The position numbers were made by a program, and so were the translations under genes. Below the pieces are notes generated by a model that saw only the letters and a list, made by a program, of their open reading frames with translations, was not told the origin of the DNA and made no database searches. Shown here in pieces: positions 56,256-64,000 of a stretch of DNA of 64,000 nucleotides; position 1 is the stretch's first letter, and every line of letters begins with the position of its first letter. The stretch spans positions 1-64,000 of the IMG/VR virus record IMGVR_UViG_3300037391_000017; one strand, given 5' to 3'. Origin of the DNA: a virus.

Positions 56256-58694
56256 ATGGTTCAAGACAATTCCATTTTCTATCCGCAAGCGCCCGTAACG
56301 CGGGGTCGTACTCAATTGCAGTACGAGATTTTCATTGGTCGCGTGCTCTCCGTTGACCAAGAGCGGATAGTGTTGACACTAGAGGACATACGCGATGGCG
56401 TGATTTACAAGGAAGTTAACATCTTCCCGAGTGAGCATTCGTCGGTTGAATCAACCACCATTCACATGCCCGAGCAGTTCTCGATGTGCGTGGCGTGCCA
56501 AACACTGTACAATCAGGGGTTCAGTCAGGTCACCATCATAAGCTGGATCACGTCGAGCGTGACGAAGGCTCTGGACGCAATTGCTCAACGTCCGATCTCT
56601 GGCACTGTGGTTCAGGGAATGTCGGATCGTTTACGCGGCACCTACCGAAAGGCGTACCCCGGACAGAAGACCTCATCCTACACGGGTGGTTACACGGAAA
56701 AGATTGACACGGGCTGGGATCGCGCTGGGTATGACTTCAGTCGAGACCGTCTCGATCCAGAACGTCGGCAGTGGACTCAGGTCACGGGTCGGCATGTTGG
56801 GTACTCGGACGCTGGTCTCTCCTTCCGTGGCACAGTGAATCGCCCTAATGCGACCAACATTAAGCCCGCCGTGCTTCCCGATGGGAGCTACCAGTACGTG
56901 TATTATCTCGCGCCGGGATCGCAGCCCACTGACCGCTACCTATCGGGCAAACCCGACGTGATTCCATTCGTGGAAAACACGGAACTCACGCAGGAGTTCG
57001 CTCTCGATTATCCGCTACCCGTGGAGCTTATCCAGACTGATCTGTTCGATCAAATTCTTGGCACTACTCAATCCCCGTGGACTCGCACATCCGTTGGCGC
57101 ATTACCCGTAACAGGTGCCGCTGTCGCCGAACCATTCTACGCAACAACGGGTAACCTCCCTCCAGCCGTCACTCCGAATGTTCTAGCGGATAATCAGACC
57201 TACCTCATTCAACAAGGCATTGACCACCCGTATGACACAACGGCAACTCCAGTCGGCCCAACTCTGAACGAGGGCCAAACCCCGCAACGTCGGGCATTCA
57301 TTATTGAGAAGGTCGCTGGTACGCTGGTCGGCTACAACCGTTTTGACAAGGGAACCTATGGTTACGTGCTCAAGCCCGTTCTGTTTCCTTACACATCACA
57401 GGGTCGTTTCGGGGCGGATGTAGATAGTAGTTACTTGGCGGTTAAGGACTCGCCCAACCACGCTGAAGCCCGACTCGCTGCCTCGGCTCTCGCAATTCGG
57501 TTCCCCCACGAGTACAACACGACTCGTCTCGATGTGACCAAAGAGGGATTCACAAGCATGGAAATTGGTTCTACGCTCCCGATGGAGAACAATCAGTTCG
57601 GAGGCGGGTATGAGCACCCGCACGGTGCTGGACGATCTTTGGAAGCCCACTTCGTCGGCAGCGTCAAGGCGGTCGTGGGTAAGAACCGCGATGAGGAAGA
57701 GGCCATCGATCTTCAGGCGTTAGGGCAAGTGGTTGTGCGTCTCGGGGCAGACGATCAGGGATTGCCCAATGCCCGTCGCAGCGTACAGACACAGACTCGT
57801 AGCAAGGCTGATGCCCCAGCAGCCCGCACATTGCAATATTGGGATGCTAACCATCTTGGGTTGAAAGTCGCGGGGGATTCAGGCGTCAACGCCATGGGCT
57901 ACAACAAGACTGGAGCCGAAAGCATTTCGCTTCAGGCGGCATTCGACGGTGCGGCTGTTGTCCGCCTCGGTGCTCGTAACCCAGCGGCACTACGCCGCCA
58001 TCTGATGAATGGCTACATTGATGGCCCGGGCGTTCAAGCATGGAGCGTGGGAGATTCAGGTCGTATGGATTCTCATTCTCCGGGTCGTCCGAATTACGGA
58101 GGAGGAGACAGCAAGTATTCCTTCCACGACATGACAACCGCAGGTGCACCGACCTTGAACATGCTGCCGTACAACACGGCAGCATACAATGCACTCGGTA
58201 CGCCAATCCCCATCAATCCGAATATAACGCCGCAGACGACGGCAATGGATCAGCACGGACTGTCGTTTGATTTTCACTCGGTACGAGACCTGTTGGTTCG
58301 CGTGGGGAAAAACCCAAGTTCTGGGCAGTCCATATTGATTGATTCGGCTGGCGGTTTGGTTGCAACTCTCGGGAAGGACAACCAAGGACGCTCGATCACG
58401 GCATCGTTTGACGGTGGGGTGCAGATCACCATTGCGGCAAACAACAGCGGCAAAGCCCTTCAGATCGAGCTTTTGGGTGATGTTGACATCGTACACGAAG
58501 GCAACTTGCAGTACCTATGCACGGGCGATTTCGTCACGGAATGCACCACGTGGAACCATGTCAGCAAGACCGACACGGTATTTACGCAACAGAAAATGGT
58601 TCAAGCGTCTAACGCACGCCATACAATAGAGGCTCCCGATATCGTGCATAACCAAGGAACTCAGGTTTCAGCACCCGGGGGAGAGAATAGCTAA
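56256..58694 (+). CDS. Baseplate spike-like protein
   Basis: 812 residues. An OB-fold-like start (about 20-110, IGRVLSVDQERIVLTLED) and a repetitive beta C-terminus with GGLVATLGKDNQGRSITASF and VQITIAANNSGKALQIE, typical of beta-helical central spikes (gpV/gp5). Such proteins pierce the outer membrane. Next to the hub gene as expected. Confidence 0.6.
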   Translation: MVQDNSIFYPQAPVTRGRTQLQYEIFIGRVLSVDQERIVLTLEDIRDGVIYKEVNIFPSEHSSVESTTIHMPEQFSMCVACQTLYNQGFSQVTIISWITSSVTKALDAIAQRPISGTVVQGMSDRLRGTYRKAYPGQKTSSYTGGYTEKIDTGWDRAGYDFSRDRLDPERRQWTQVTGRHVGYSDAGLSFRGTVNRPNATNIKPAVLPDGSYQYVYYLAPGSQPTDRYLSGKPDVIPFVENTELTQEFALDYPLPVELIQTDLFDQILGTTQSPWTRTSVGALPVTGAAVAEPFYATTGNLPPAVTPNVLADNQTYLIQQGIDHPYDTTATPVGPTLNEGQTPQRRAFIIEKVAGTLVGYNRFDKGTYGYVLKPVLFPYTSQGRFGADVDSSYLAVKDSPNHAEARLAASALAIRFPHEYNTTRLDVTKEGFTSMEIGSTLPMENNQFGGGYEHPHGAGRSLEAHFVGSVKAVVGKNRDEEEAIDLQALGQVVVRLGADDQGLPNARRSVQTQTRSKADAPAARTLQYWDANHLGLKVAGDSGVNAMGYNKTGAESISLQAAFDGAAVVRLGARNPAALRRHLMNGYIDGPGVQAWSVGDSGRMDSHSPGRPNYGGGDSKYSFHDMTTAGAPTLNMLPYNTAAYNALGTPIPINPNITPQTTAMDQHGLSFDFHSVRDLLVRVGKNPSSGQSILIDSAGGLVATLGKDNQGRSITASFDGGVQITIAANNSGKALQIELLGDVDIVHEGNLQYLCTGDFVTECTTWNHVSKTDTVFTQQKMVQASNARHTIEAPDIVHNQGTQVSAPGGENS

Positions 58695-61600
58695 TGGGAA
58701 GTGCACCTTCAGGCAGTCTTTTTCCGATCTTAACACCGGGGGCAATTGTCCGCCACACCCCTGCTGGCGATCCCACCATCGAGCAATACTACCACCAAGC
58801 GATGGAAGATGGGCGCTTGCTCGAAGCCTGCGTTGGGGATGCCAACAACTGGCTCCTCGAAATGAAGATGCGGATCACCAAGGATATCAACACTTGGTTG
58901 AGCATGAACCAACTCGCCGTGGATGGTCAGCTTGGTCACAGACCCCGAGTGCCGAAGTACATCGCGGATTCAATTCAGTTGTTGCATACCGTTAGCCAGT
59001 ACCAGAAGGAGTTGGCGGGCGTTGCTACGGCTCTCAACCAGAACATCACGCTGCTGCTGACGATGAAAAACACCTTGACGGGATACGTTCAATCGACCTT
59101 GAACGCTCTTGCAAATCTGTTGAATAACATCTGTAATTGGAATCTTCCGAAGATACCATCCCTTCCAGTTTTGCTTGCCAGTGGGCACTTCAATTGGAAC
59201 GGGTTTCAGTTTTCACCGTTGCAGGGGTTTGCTAAATCCATCGGCAACTTGCCAAATCTCAACTTCAATTTCTCGTTCAGCCAGTGCAACCTTTTGAGTT
59301 TGGGTGCCAACCCCACTACTCAGCCGTCCTCGATCACCACGTTGGGCGGACTGACCATCAACCCGTCAGGATTGTTCACCCCGCCGCTCGGCGGCACCAT
59401 AGCGACTGGAACCGAAACTCCAGCGCAAATGCAAGCGATCACCACGCCTCCAATCTACGGGCCTACATTCAATCCAAACTCCTCTATGTTGGGCGCGGTT
59501 CCCGATCCCCACACAATCATCGACAACTACCAGATGCCGCCCGCCACATATCAGAGCAACATCGTGAGTATCGTGCCCGCTCTCCGTGGCGACACCATAG
59601 AACCGACTGATCCCGACTACGCTAATCCGAATCTGACGGTTCGACAGGCGAAGCTTCGCCAAGACTTGGTGCATTACATCACGCTTGAACAGGTGGTCGC
59701 GTCGAACTATGACCCGTTCATCACATCCGCGTGGTTGTTCTACTTGCAAATCTGCCGCACTGGGCGCGGCGGTAACTGGATTACGAATTTCCAAGCGGCC
59801 TACAATCAGTACATCGTGCCGTCTCTCACTTCACTGGCAAACAATCCCGTTCCGTGGAACAATGTCCTCGGCAGTCTCGGTGATTTTTATGAGGGTGCGT
59901 GGCTCGTTGGAACAAACTATTTAGCTGGAGATGTGGTTGTCTATAACAGCACGTTCTACATCGCACTCGTCGCAAACACTGGGTTTGAACCCGATACCAA
60001 CCCCGCCACTTGGCAAACCCCCATTCCCACGGACATCGTGTACCAGAACACGCCCACGGACATACCGCTGATCGATGTGCTCACCGCCGCAGGCGCGGGT
60101 ACGCAAGCTCAACTGAACATTCTGTGGAAGCTGAGCTACGTTGAGGCGTCCTTGCTGGGTTACACTCGGACGACGCTCTGGGATGGCGGTGGGGATTCGA
60201 ACTACCTTTCGGGATTCACTGGAACTGATTTGGATTACGAGCCCACGGCTATCGTTACCACAAATACGACAAGCGAAATTCTGGGATCAGGTACGGCAGC
60301 GTACCCCGTGTCCGTCATCATTCCAACCGCAATCAAGGTGATCTTTGATGAAGTTGTGGCACAAGCGACTCTCAACATTGCGAATGACATAACGTATCAG
60401 TCGCCCTACCCGAAATTCAAGTACGTTTACGATCAGTTCGCCGAGGCTACACTCGTAGACAGATTCACGCAATTCTGGCGGACTTTCAACTACAATTTAT
60501 TGGTGCTGCTGGCTCAAGACCCATACCTCGTGTCGTTCGTGGTAACGTATGAAGGGGCGCTGGACTCCGCGATTGACCCGTTGGGTGACCCCACAGACTA
60601 CAACGCCGTATCAGCGGATGCCGCGAGTCGCAACCGTGGTTGGACGCCCGGAACCCCGCTGTTGAATATCCCGACCGCACCCATCGTTGCATACGTCAAT
60701 TCCACCCCGCCGACCAGTGCGAACAACGGCTGGCTTTCGCCGACCCAATTTGATGCTAACGCATTCTTGATGCGTCCCGACGTTCAGGCACTTCCGATTC
60801 CAACGCAGTTAGCCATGCTGCGGACGAACATTAGCTATGCGGGGCTGAGCCTCTTCCTACAACAGGCGATCACGGGGTTCAACACCGCGATTACCAACGC
60901 CCAAAACGCCATTGCATCGGCATCGCAGTTGGGGTTCTATGTGAGCGCCAATGGTCAAACAGTTACGTCCCCCGTGCCAGTAGTTTTTACAACCACAGGA
61001 GCCAACAATTTTGACATGAGTGGGTACGTCACAGGCCCGTCCACGTTTACCATTCAGAACGCAGGAAACTTCGCGGGATACGGTGAGATTGACTGGGATG
61101 TGACTACGGCGGGTTCTTTTACCATCACGGTGACTCAGAATGGCATTCCGATTTCTACCACAACGTCAGACCTCGTGGTTGGATCACCAGAAGCCATGCA
61201 GTTCTCGTTCACAGGAAATTTCGCGATAGGGGACGTTATACAGGTGATTGCTCAGAGTACGTCCAGTTCACAGATTCTAACGACTGGCTATTTCAGCATG
61301 ATTCAAACAAGCTCAACCCCCGCCCCCGCTCCTCCGTCAGTGGTTGTCATGGATGATTCAAGCCAGTTCACCGCTGACGCCACGATGATTGCGGGCACTG
61401 TAGTGCAGGTACAACCCGATGGCGGGATAGCCCCGCTCAACTTGTTCGTGTCATCGTTGGATTCAACATTAGGAACAAACGCTCAGATTATTGCCCCGAA
61501 TCAGATTCTCGTCACCGTCAATGGGCATTATTTTGTTCCGAGTGACATCATCACGTTTACGGGTACGAGCGGCATAACCCCCGCCGTCAACGGGCCGACT

Positions 61601-62281
61601 GTTGCAGCGATAGTCACCGCAGTGACACCTACGTCGATCACCGCCACACTTTATGGGGTGAACTCTCCCATGTCGTGGGCACCATCCTCAGCGGTAACAA
61701 GCCCCGGAACCATAAATCTCATGGATCAATCGGGAGTCGTCGTTCAATACCCCCTCTCGGATGGTGTTCTAACGGCGGCGGGAGCGATCACCAGTAGCGT
61801 AGCCGCAGGCGTTACCTATGGCGGGCAGTTCGGAGTGGTTGGAGCAAGTTTTGTGGTAGGTGGTTTGGTTTACGCGGGTATGGGCGGCGTCCTGACGCAG
61901 AACTATGCCGCGATCACCGCTTCGCCTCTCACTATCACCGCAACCGCAACCGCTGGCGGCGTGCTTACCGTCACAGCAACCAGTCCAGTTTCGCTTGTCG
62001 GGGCTTCCGTGCTCCTGTACGACACAGCCGAGACCAGCACTTTGAACGGTCAAACGTTCGTCGTCACATCTATGGTTTCCTCGGGTTCCCCGCCGACCTA
62101 CACTGGTTTCAAAACCAGCAGCACATCTACGTCGGGCGTCACCATCCCTGATGGATTGAACAACTCGTCGGACACGGGCACCGCCAATCCAGCCGTGGAT
62201 TATATCGTCTGCGTCGGTCGGGCGGTCTCAGGCACCGAACTCATCTACGAGCCCCACATCCCAACCCTCGTCGTCCCGTAA
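58694..62281 (+). CDS. Large baseplate or receptor-binding protein
   Basis: 1195 residues, starting with TAATG overlap and a GGGAGAG site. A helical first third, then at about 410-450 WLVGTNYLAGDVVVYNSTFY followed by a short spacer and W, matching the CBM5/12 (chitin-binding type 3) pattern. The last 400 residues are Ig-like beta-rich. This suggests a structural wedge with a carbohydrate-binding tip. Exact role unknown. Confidence 0.55.
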   Translation: MGSAPSGSLFPILTPGAIVRHTPAGDPTIEQYYHQAMEDGRLLEACVGDANNWLLEMKMRITKDINTWLSMNQLAVDGQLGHRPRVPKYIADSIQLLHTVSQYQKELAGVATALNQNITLLLTMKNTLTGYVQSTLNALANLLNNICNWNLPKIPSLPVLLASGHFNWNGFQFSPLQGFAKSIGNLPNLNFNFSFSQCNLLSLGANPTTQPSSITTLGGLTINPSGLFTPPLGGTIATGTETPAQMQAITTPPIYGPTFNPNSSMLGAVPDPHTIIDNYQMPPATYQSNIVSIVPALRGDTIEPTDPDYANPNLTVRQAKLRQDLVHYITLEQVVASNYDPFITSAWLFYLQICRTGRGGNWITNFQAAYNQYIVPSLTSLANNPVPWNNVLGSLGDFYEGAWLVGTNYLAGDVVVYNSTFYIALVANTGFEPDTNPATWQTPIPTDIVYQNTPTDIPLIDVLTAAGAGTQAQLNILWKLSYVEASLLGYTRTTLWDGGGDSNYLSGFTGTDLDYEPTAIVTTNTTSEILGSGTAAYPVSVIIPTAIKVIFDEVVAQATLNIANDITYQSPYPKFKYVYDQFAEATLVDRFTQFWRTFNYNLLVLLAQDPYLVSFVVTYEGALDSAIDPLGDPTDYNAVSADAASRNRGWTPGTPLLNIPTAPIVAYVNSTPPTSANNGWLSPTQFDANAFLMRPDVQALPIPTQLAMLRTNISYAGLSLFLQQAITGFNTAITNAQNAIASASQLGFYVSANGQTVTSPVPVVFTTTGANNFDMSGYVTGPSTFTIQNAGNFAGYGEIDWDVTTAGSFTITVTQNGIPISTTTSDLVVGSPEAMQFSFTGNFAIGDVIQVIAQSTSSSQILTTGYFSMIQTSSTPAPAPPSVVVMDDSSQFTADATMIAGTVVQVQPDGGIAPLNLFVSSLDSTLGTNAQIIAPNQILVTVNGHYFVPSDIITFTGTSGITPAVNGPTVAAIVTAVTPTSITATLYGVNSPMSWAPSSAVTSPGTINLMDQSGVVVQYPLSDGVLTAAGAITSSVAAGVTYGGQFGVVGASFVVGGLVYAGMGGVLTQNYAAITASPLTITATATAGGVLTVTATSPVSLVGASVLLYDTAETSTLNGQTFVVTSMVSSGSPPTYTGFKTSSTSTSGVTIPDGLNNSSDTGTANPAVDYIVCVGRAVSGTELIYEPHIPTLVVP

Positions 62282-62290
62282 CCAGTAACT

Positions 62291-62357
62291 CCATTGTTTT
62301 CAACGCAGGGATAACCCCTTTCTTTTCAACACATGATGTAAGTCCTTTGTTTTCAAC
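62291..62357. repeat. Three direct repeats upstream of the lysis promoter
   Basis: CCATTGTTTTCAAC (62291), CCTTTCTTTTCAAC (62317) and CCTTTGTTTTCAAC (62344) spaced 26 and 27 bases apart, ending 35 bases before a TATAAT box. Plausible activator or repressor sites. Confidence 0.6.
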
Positions 62358-62391
62358 GTATAATTCCTATCTTTTCCTGATTATGGGCTGG

Positions 62392-62397
62392 TATAAT
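62392..62397 (+). promoter_or_regulatory. Promoter -10 box (TATAAT)
   Basis: GGTATAATAGTGGG, similar to the -10 of the shared-motif promoters but without their upstream element. 43 bases separate it from ATG at 62441, which has an AAAGGGG site. Confidence 0.6.
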
Positions 62398-62440
62398 AGT
62401 GGGAGCGATAGTAAAATGGAACGAGAGAAAGGGGACGACT

Positions 62441-62977
62441 ATGAAAAACATACGAGCACTTCTGGTACTCGCTGTTCTGACGATCACCCCGATTTTCGCT
62501 CGGGCACAGGCGGTGGACACCGACAAGGTGCACTCTCTGGCGGTCGCTATCGCCAAGGCTGAGGGCTTCGGCGTCAAGGGCACCGTCCCTACTCGCTACC
62601 ACAACCCGGGCGACATCCGCAGCCGCCTGCCACACGCCTACAAGGGTCAGATCGGCCTCAACCATCAGGGGTACGTGATCTTCAAGAACGACAAAGCTGG
62701 CTTCGCGGCTCTCGAAACAAATCTGCTTCTGATGGCTTCGGGCGATTCCAAGTTCTATGGCCCTAGCATGACCATTACCAAGGTCGCCAAGGTGTACGCT
62801 ACTGGCTGGCGGCTCTGGTCGAAGAACGTTTGCAAGACCCTCGGCGTGCCGCCGACCACCACCCTGCGGGCGTACTTCACGCCTGAGGAGATCGTGGCTC
62901 CGACCGTCCCCATGACCTCCGTGATGATCGAACTCCCCAACATGGGAATTGTGCTTCCCATTCTTGCGGAAAATTAG
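62441..62977 (+). CDS. Exported lysozyme-like protein
   Basis: 178 residues from ATG at 62441. A signal peptide (about 1-24, ARAQA) precedes a muralytic-type domain: YHNPGDIRSRL matches the N-x-N-P-G-N/D motif, followed by GFAALETNLLLMASG and a WSKNVCKTLGV segment, related to the N-terminal domain of the 50720 protein. Likely a Sec-exported endolysin or an envelope-acting enzyme. First gene of the right-end operon. Confidence 0.65.
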   Translation: MKNIRALLVLAVLTITPIFARAQAVDTDKVHSLAVAIAKAEGFGVKGTVPTRYHNPGDIRSRLPHAYKGQIGLNHQGYVIFKNDKAGFAALETNLLLMASGDSKFYGPSMTITKVAKVYATGWRLWSKNVCKTLGVPPTTTLRAYFTPEEIVAPTVPMTSVMIELPNMGIVLPILAEN

Positions 62978-62983
62978 TATCAT
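62978..62983 (+). promoter_or_regulatory. -10 box of leaderless type (TATCAT)
   Basis: TTAGTATCAT followed by six bases and the ATG at 62990. Confidence 0.4.
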
Positions 62984-62989
62984 AGAAGT

Positions 62990-63238
62990 ATGAAAGTAAT
63001 CCGCGTTGATTTACCACCTGAATTGCATGAGTACCTAACGACCGTCATCAAGCGGTATTCGTCAGCGGGCATCGACCCCGAAGAGGGGATGATCCTGTTC
63101 CACCTGTGGGACTTCGTTGCTAAGCGAGCGCAGGTCATCGAACTCGACATGCCGAAAGCCACTACCGCCCCCACTCCGCAGCCGCCAGTTCAGGTTCCTA
63201 ACCCACCAGCCGACGAGGATGATCTAGGGGATCGGTAA
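62990..63238 (+). CDS. Small hypothetical protein
   Basis: 82 residues: a helical N-terminal domain and a Pro-rich acidic tail. Its stop overlaps the next start (TAATG). A function in the lysis group is only positional. Confidence 0.5.
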   Translation: MKVIRVDLPPELHEYLTTVIKRYSSAGIDPEEGMILFHLWDFVAKRAQVIELDMPKATTAPTPQPPVQVPNPPADEDDLGDR

Positions 63239-63510
63239 TGCTGCCCCTTCTTCGCCTCTTCGTGTTGCACCATCTGCATCTCGCAATCGCAGTGGACGCC
63301 GCGCTCCATGGCTTGACCATCGGCCTGTCCATTCTCGCGTTGATCTGGACTTTCAAATTCATCAAAGCGGTTAGAGCCCATCCCCGAGCAACCAAAAAAG
63401 CGAAGTTGATTTCCTACTGCATGGTTCCGATTGTTCTGTCCTTCATCGTCAATACGTTCCAGAGTTTTTATGCTTGTGCTACTCAGTATCACCAATGGTG
63501 GAATCGATAA
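63238..63510 (+). CDS. Holin candidate, two-TM membrane protein
   Basis: 90 residues with two hydrophobic helices (about 20-40 and 57-77) separated by a basic loop. Next to an exported lysozyme-like gene, it is the best holin candidate in the window, but small phage membrane proteins are hard to assign. Overlaps both neighbours by TAATG. Confidence 0.5.
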   Translation: MLPLLRLFVLHHLHLAIAVDAALHGLTIGLSILALIWTFKFIKAVRAHPRATKKAKLISYCMVPIVLSFIVNTFQSFYACATQYHQWWNR

Positions 63511-63911
63511 TGAAACGCATCCTCGCTGTCGTACTTTTCGCACTATCCGCAGTGGCTTTTGCTCAAACCCCAACTCTCACAGGCAAGTGGACAATCGAAT
63601 GGATGAAACCGGGAGGCAGCAAAACAAACAAGGTCACGCTGACGGAGACCAATTCCCTAATCACTGGAACCTACGCCTCTGACTACGGCGAAGTCTGCAA
63701 GGTCAGTGGTCGTTCCGCCGAGAGGATCACGCTTCGTGTCGAGTGCGCCTACTGGCACATGACGATGGACGGCAAATTCTCGGATGACGAGATTGACGGC
63801 ACTTACACTACCTCGGGCGAAACCCCTACGAATCGTCATTGGGAAGGCGCGGGCGAGTTTGACATGACGAGAGACGCCTGCTGGTTGCCTGAGGGCTGCG
63901 GCGGCAAATAA
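63510..63911 (+). CDS. Exported small beta-barrel-like protein
   Basis: 133 residues from ATG at 63510. Signal peptide (about 1-19, AFAQ) then a beta-rich domain with TGKWTIEWMK start and TLTETN..ITGTYAS repeats, lipocalin-like in pattern. Cys near the C-terminus. Periplasmic or envelope role inferred. Confidence 0.5.
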   Translation: MKRILAVVLFALSAVAFAQTPTLTGKWTIEWMKPGGSKTNKVTLTETNSLITGTYASDYGEVCKVSGRSAERITLRVECAYWHMTMDGKFSDDEIDGTYTTSGETPTNRHWEGAGEFDMTRDACWLPEGCGGK

Positions 63912-64000
63912 TGGCTGATCTAGACAACCCATATCGGATGCTCCCGACCGACGACGGCGGGCAAAGCTATCAGATGGAGTGCGTCTTCTGTAAAGAGTGG
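63911..64000 (+). CDS. Partial CDS off the right edge
   Basis: ATG at 63911 overlaps the previous stop (TAATG). The 30 visible codons include CVFC near the end, perhaps a zinc site. Continues beyond the window. Confidence 0.5.
   Translation, partial: MADLDNPYRMLPTDDGGQSYQMECVFCKEW

Noticed and set aside
62291-62357. CRISPR array
   Set aside because: Only three short repeats of 14 bases with 12-13 base gaps, upstream of a promoter; no cas genes.

Overview
The window is a stretch of a large tailed-phage (Caudoviricetes) genome. It carries a phage recombination and replication set (UvsX/RecA-type recombinase, RuvC-like resolvase, Rad50-like ATPase, DnaB-type helicase, helicase-loader ATPase, DinG/XPD-type helicase, DnaQ-type exonuclease, MazG, HU, probable SSB), a class II ribonucleotide reductase, a tail and baseplate operon with a 1147-residue tape-measure protein, tail-fibre genes and a lysis-like group. 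Capsid, terminase and DNA polymerase genes are not in the window. The host looks Gram-negative: there are Sec signal peptides, a lipobox, and a small predicted outer-membrane barrel ending in Phe. The host lineage cannot be fixed from sequence alone; the signal peptides resemble those of soil diderms such as Acidobacteriota (weak inference).

Layout. 1-10.5 kb (minus): Rad50-like half-gene, a DUF4041/T5orf172 protein, a GIY-YIG homing endonuclease, recombinase, resolvase, then an exported HExxH protein with a lipoprotein. A tRNA-like RNA with its own terminator lies on the plus strand at 1.4-1.66 kb. 10.5-20.3 kb (mostly minus): exonuclease, MazG, SSB candidate, HU, outer-membrane protein candidate, small unknown genes, DinG/XPD helicase. 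20.3-29.7 kb (minus): two giant fibre or adhesin genes, one with an ice-binding-like (DUF3494) domain, a HhH-GPD glycosylase, small membrane proteins and a metallophosphoesterase. 30.3-35.7 kb (minus): 17 tRNA or tRNA-like genes, three PD-(D/E)XK nuclease-like genes and a bacterial-type RNase P RNA. 35.7-38.3 kb: small genes and a roughly 500-base promoter-driven stretch without an ORF. 38.3-44.6 kb: ribonucleotide reductase, helicase loader, DUF1376-like protein and DnaB-type helicase behind a leader-peptide/terminator arrangement. 44.7-62.3 kb (plus): tail and baseplate operon. 62.3-64 kb (plus): exported lysozyme-like protein, holin candidate and an exported small protein.

The RNA block is the most remarkable part. 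Its decoding tRNAs carry exactly the twelve anticodons (G, C or U at position 34) that read all GNN codons (Val, Ala, Asp, Glu, Gly), plus two tRNA-Cys. The phage also encodes the RNase P RNA needed to mature tRNA 5' ends. One tRNA has a UUCG-capped extended hairpin instead of an anticodon loop, and two or three coding genes use bases inside a tRNA as their stop codon.

Regulation can be read directly. About 13 genes have a TATAAT- or TATTA-type -10 box ending only 5-7 bases before the start codon, implying leaderless mRNAs. Five minus-strand promoters share a second motif (ATTCCTAGCGATT, with GCGATT or a variant 16 bases before TATAAT), a probable phage-specific regulon. One of these drives the ORF-less RNA candidate just upstream of the tRNA block.
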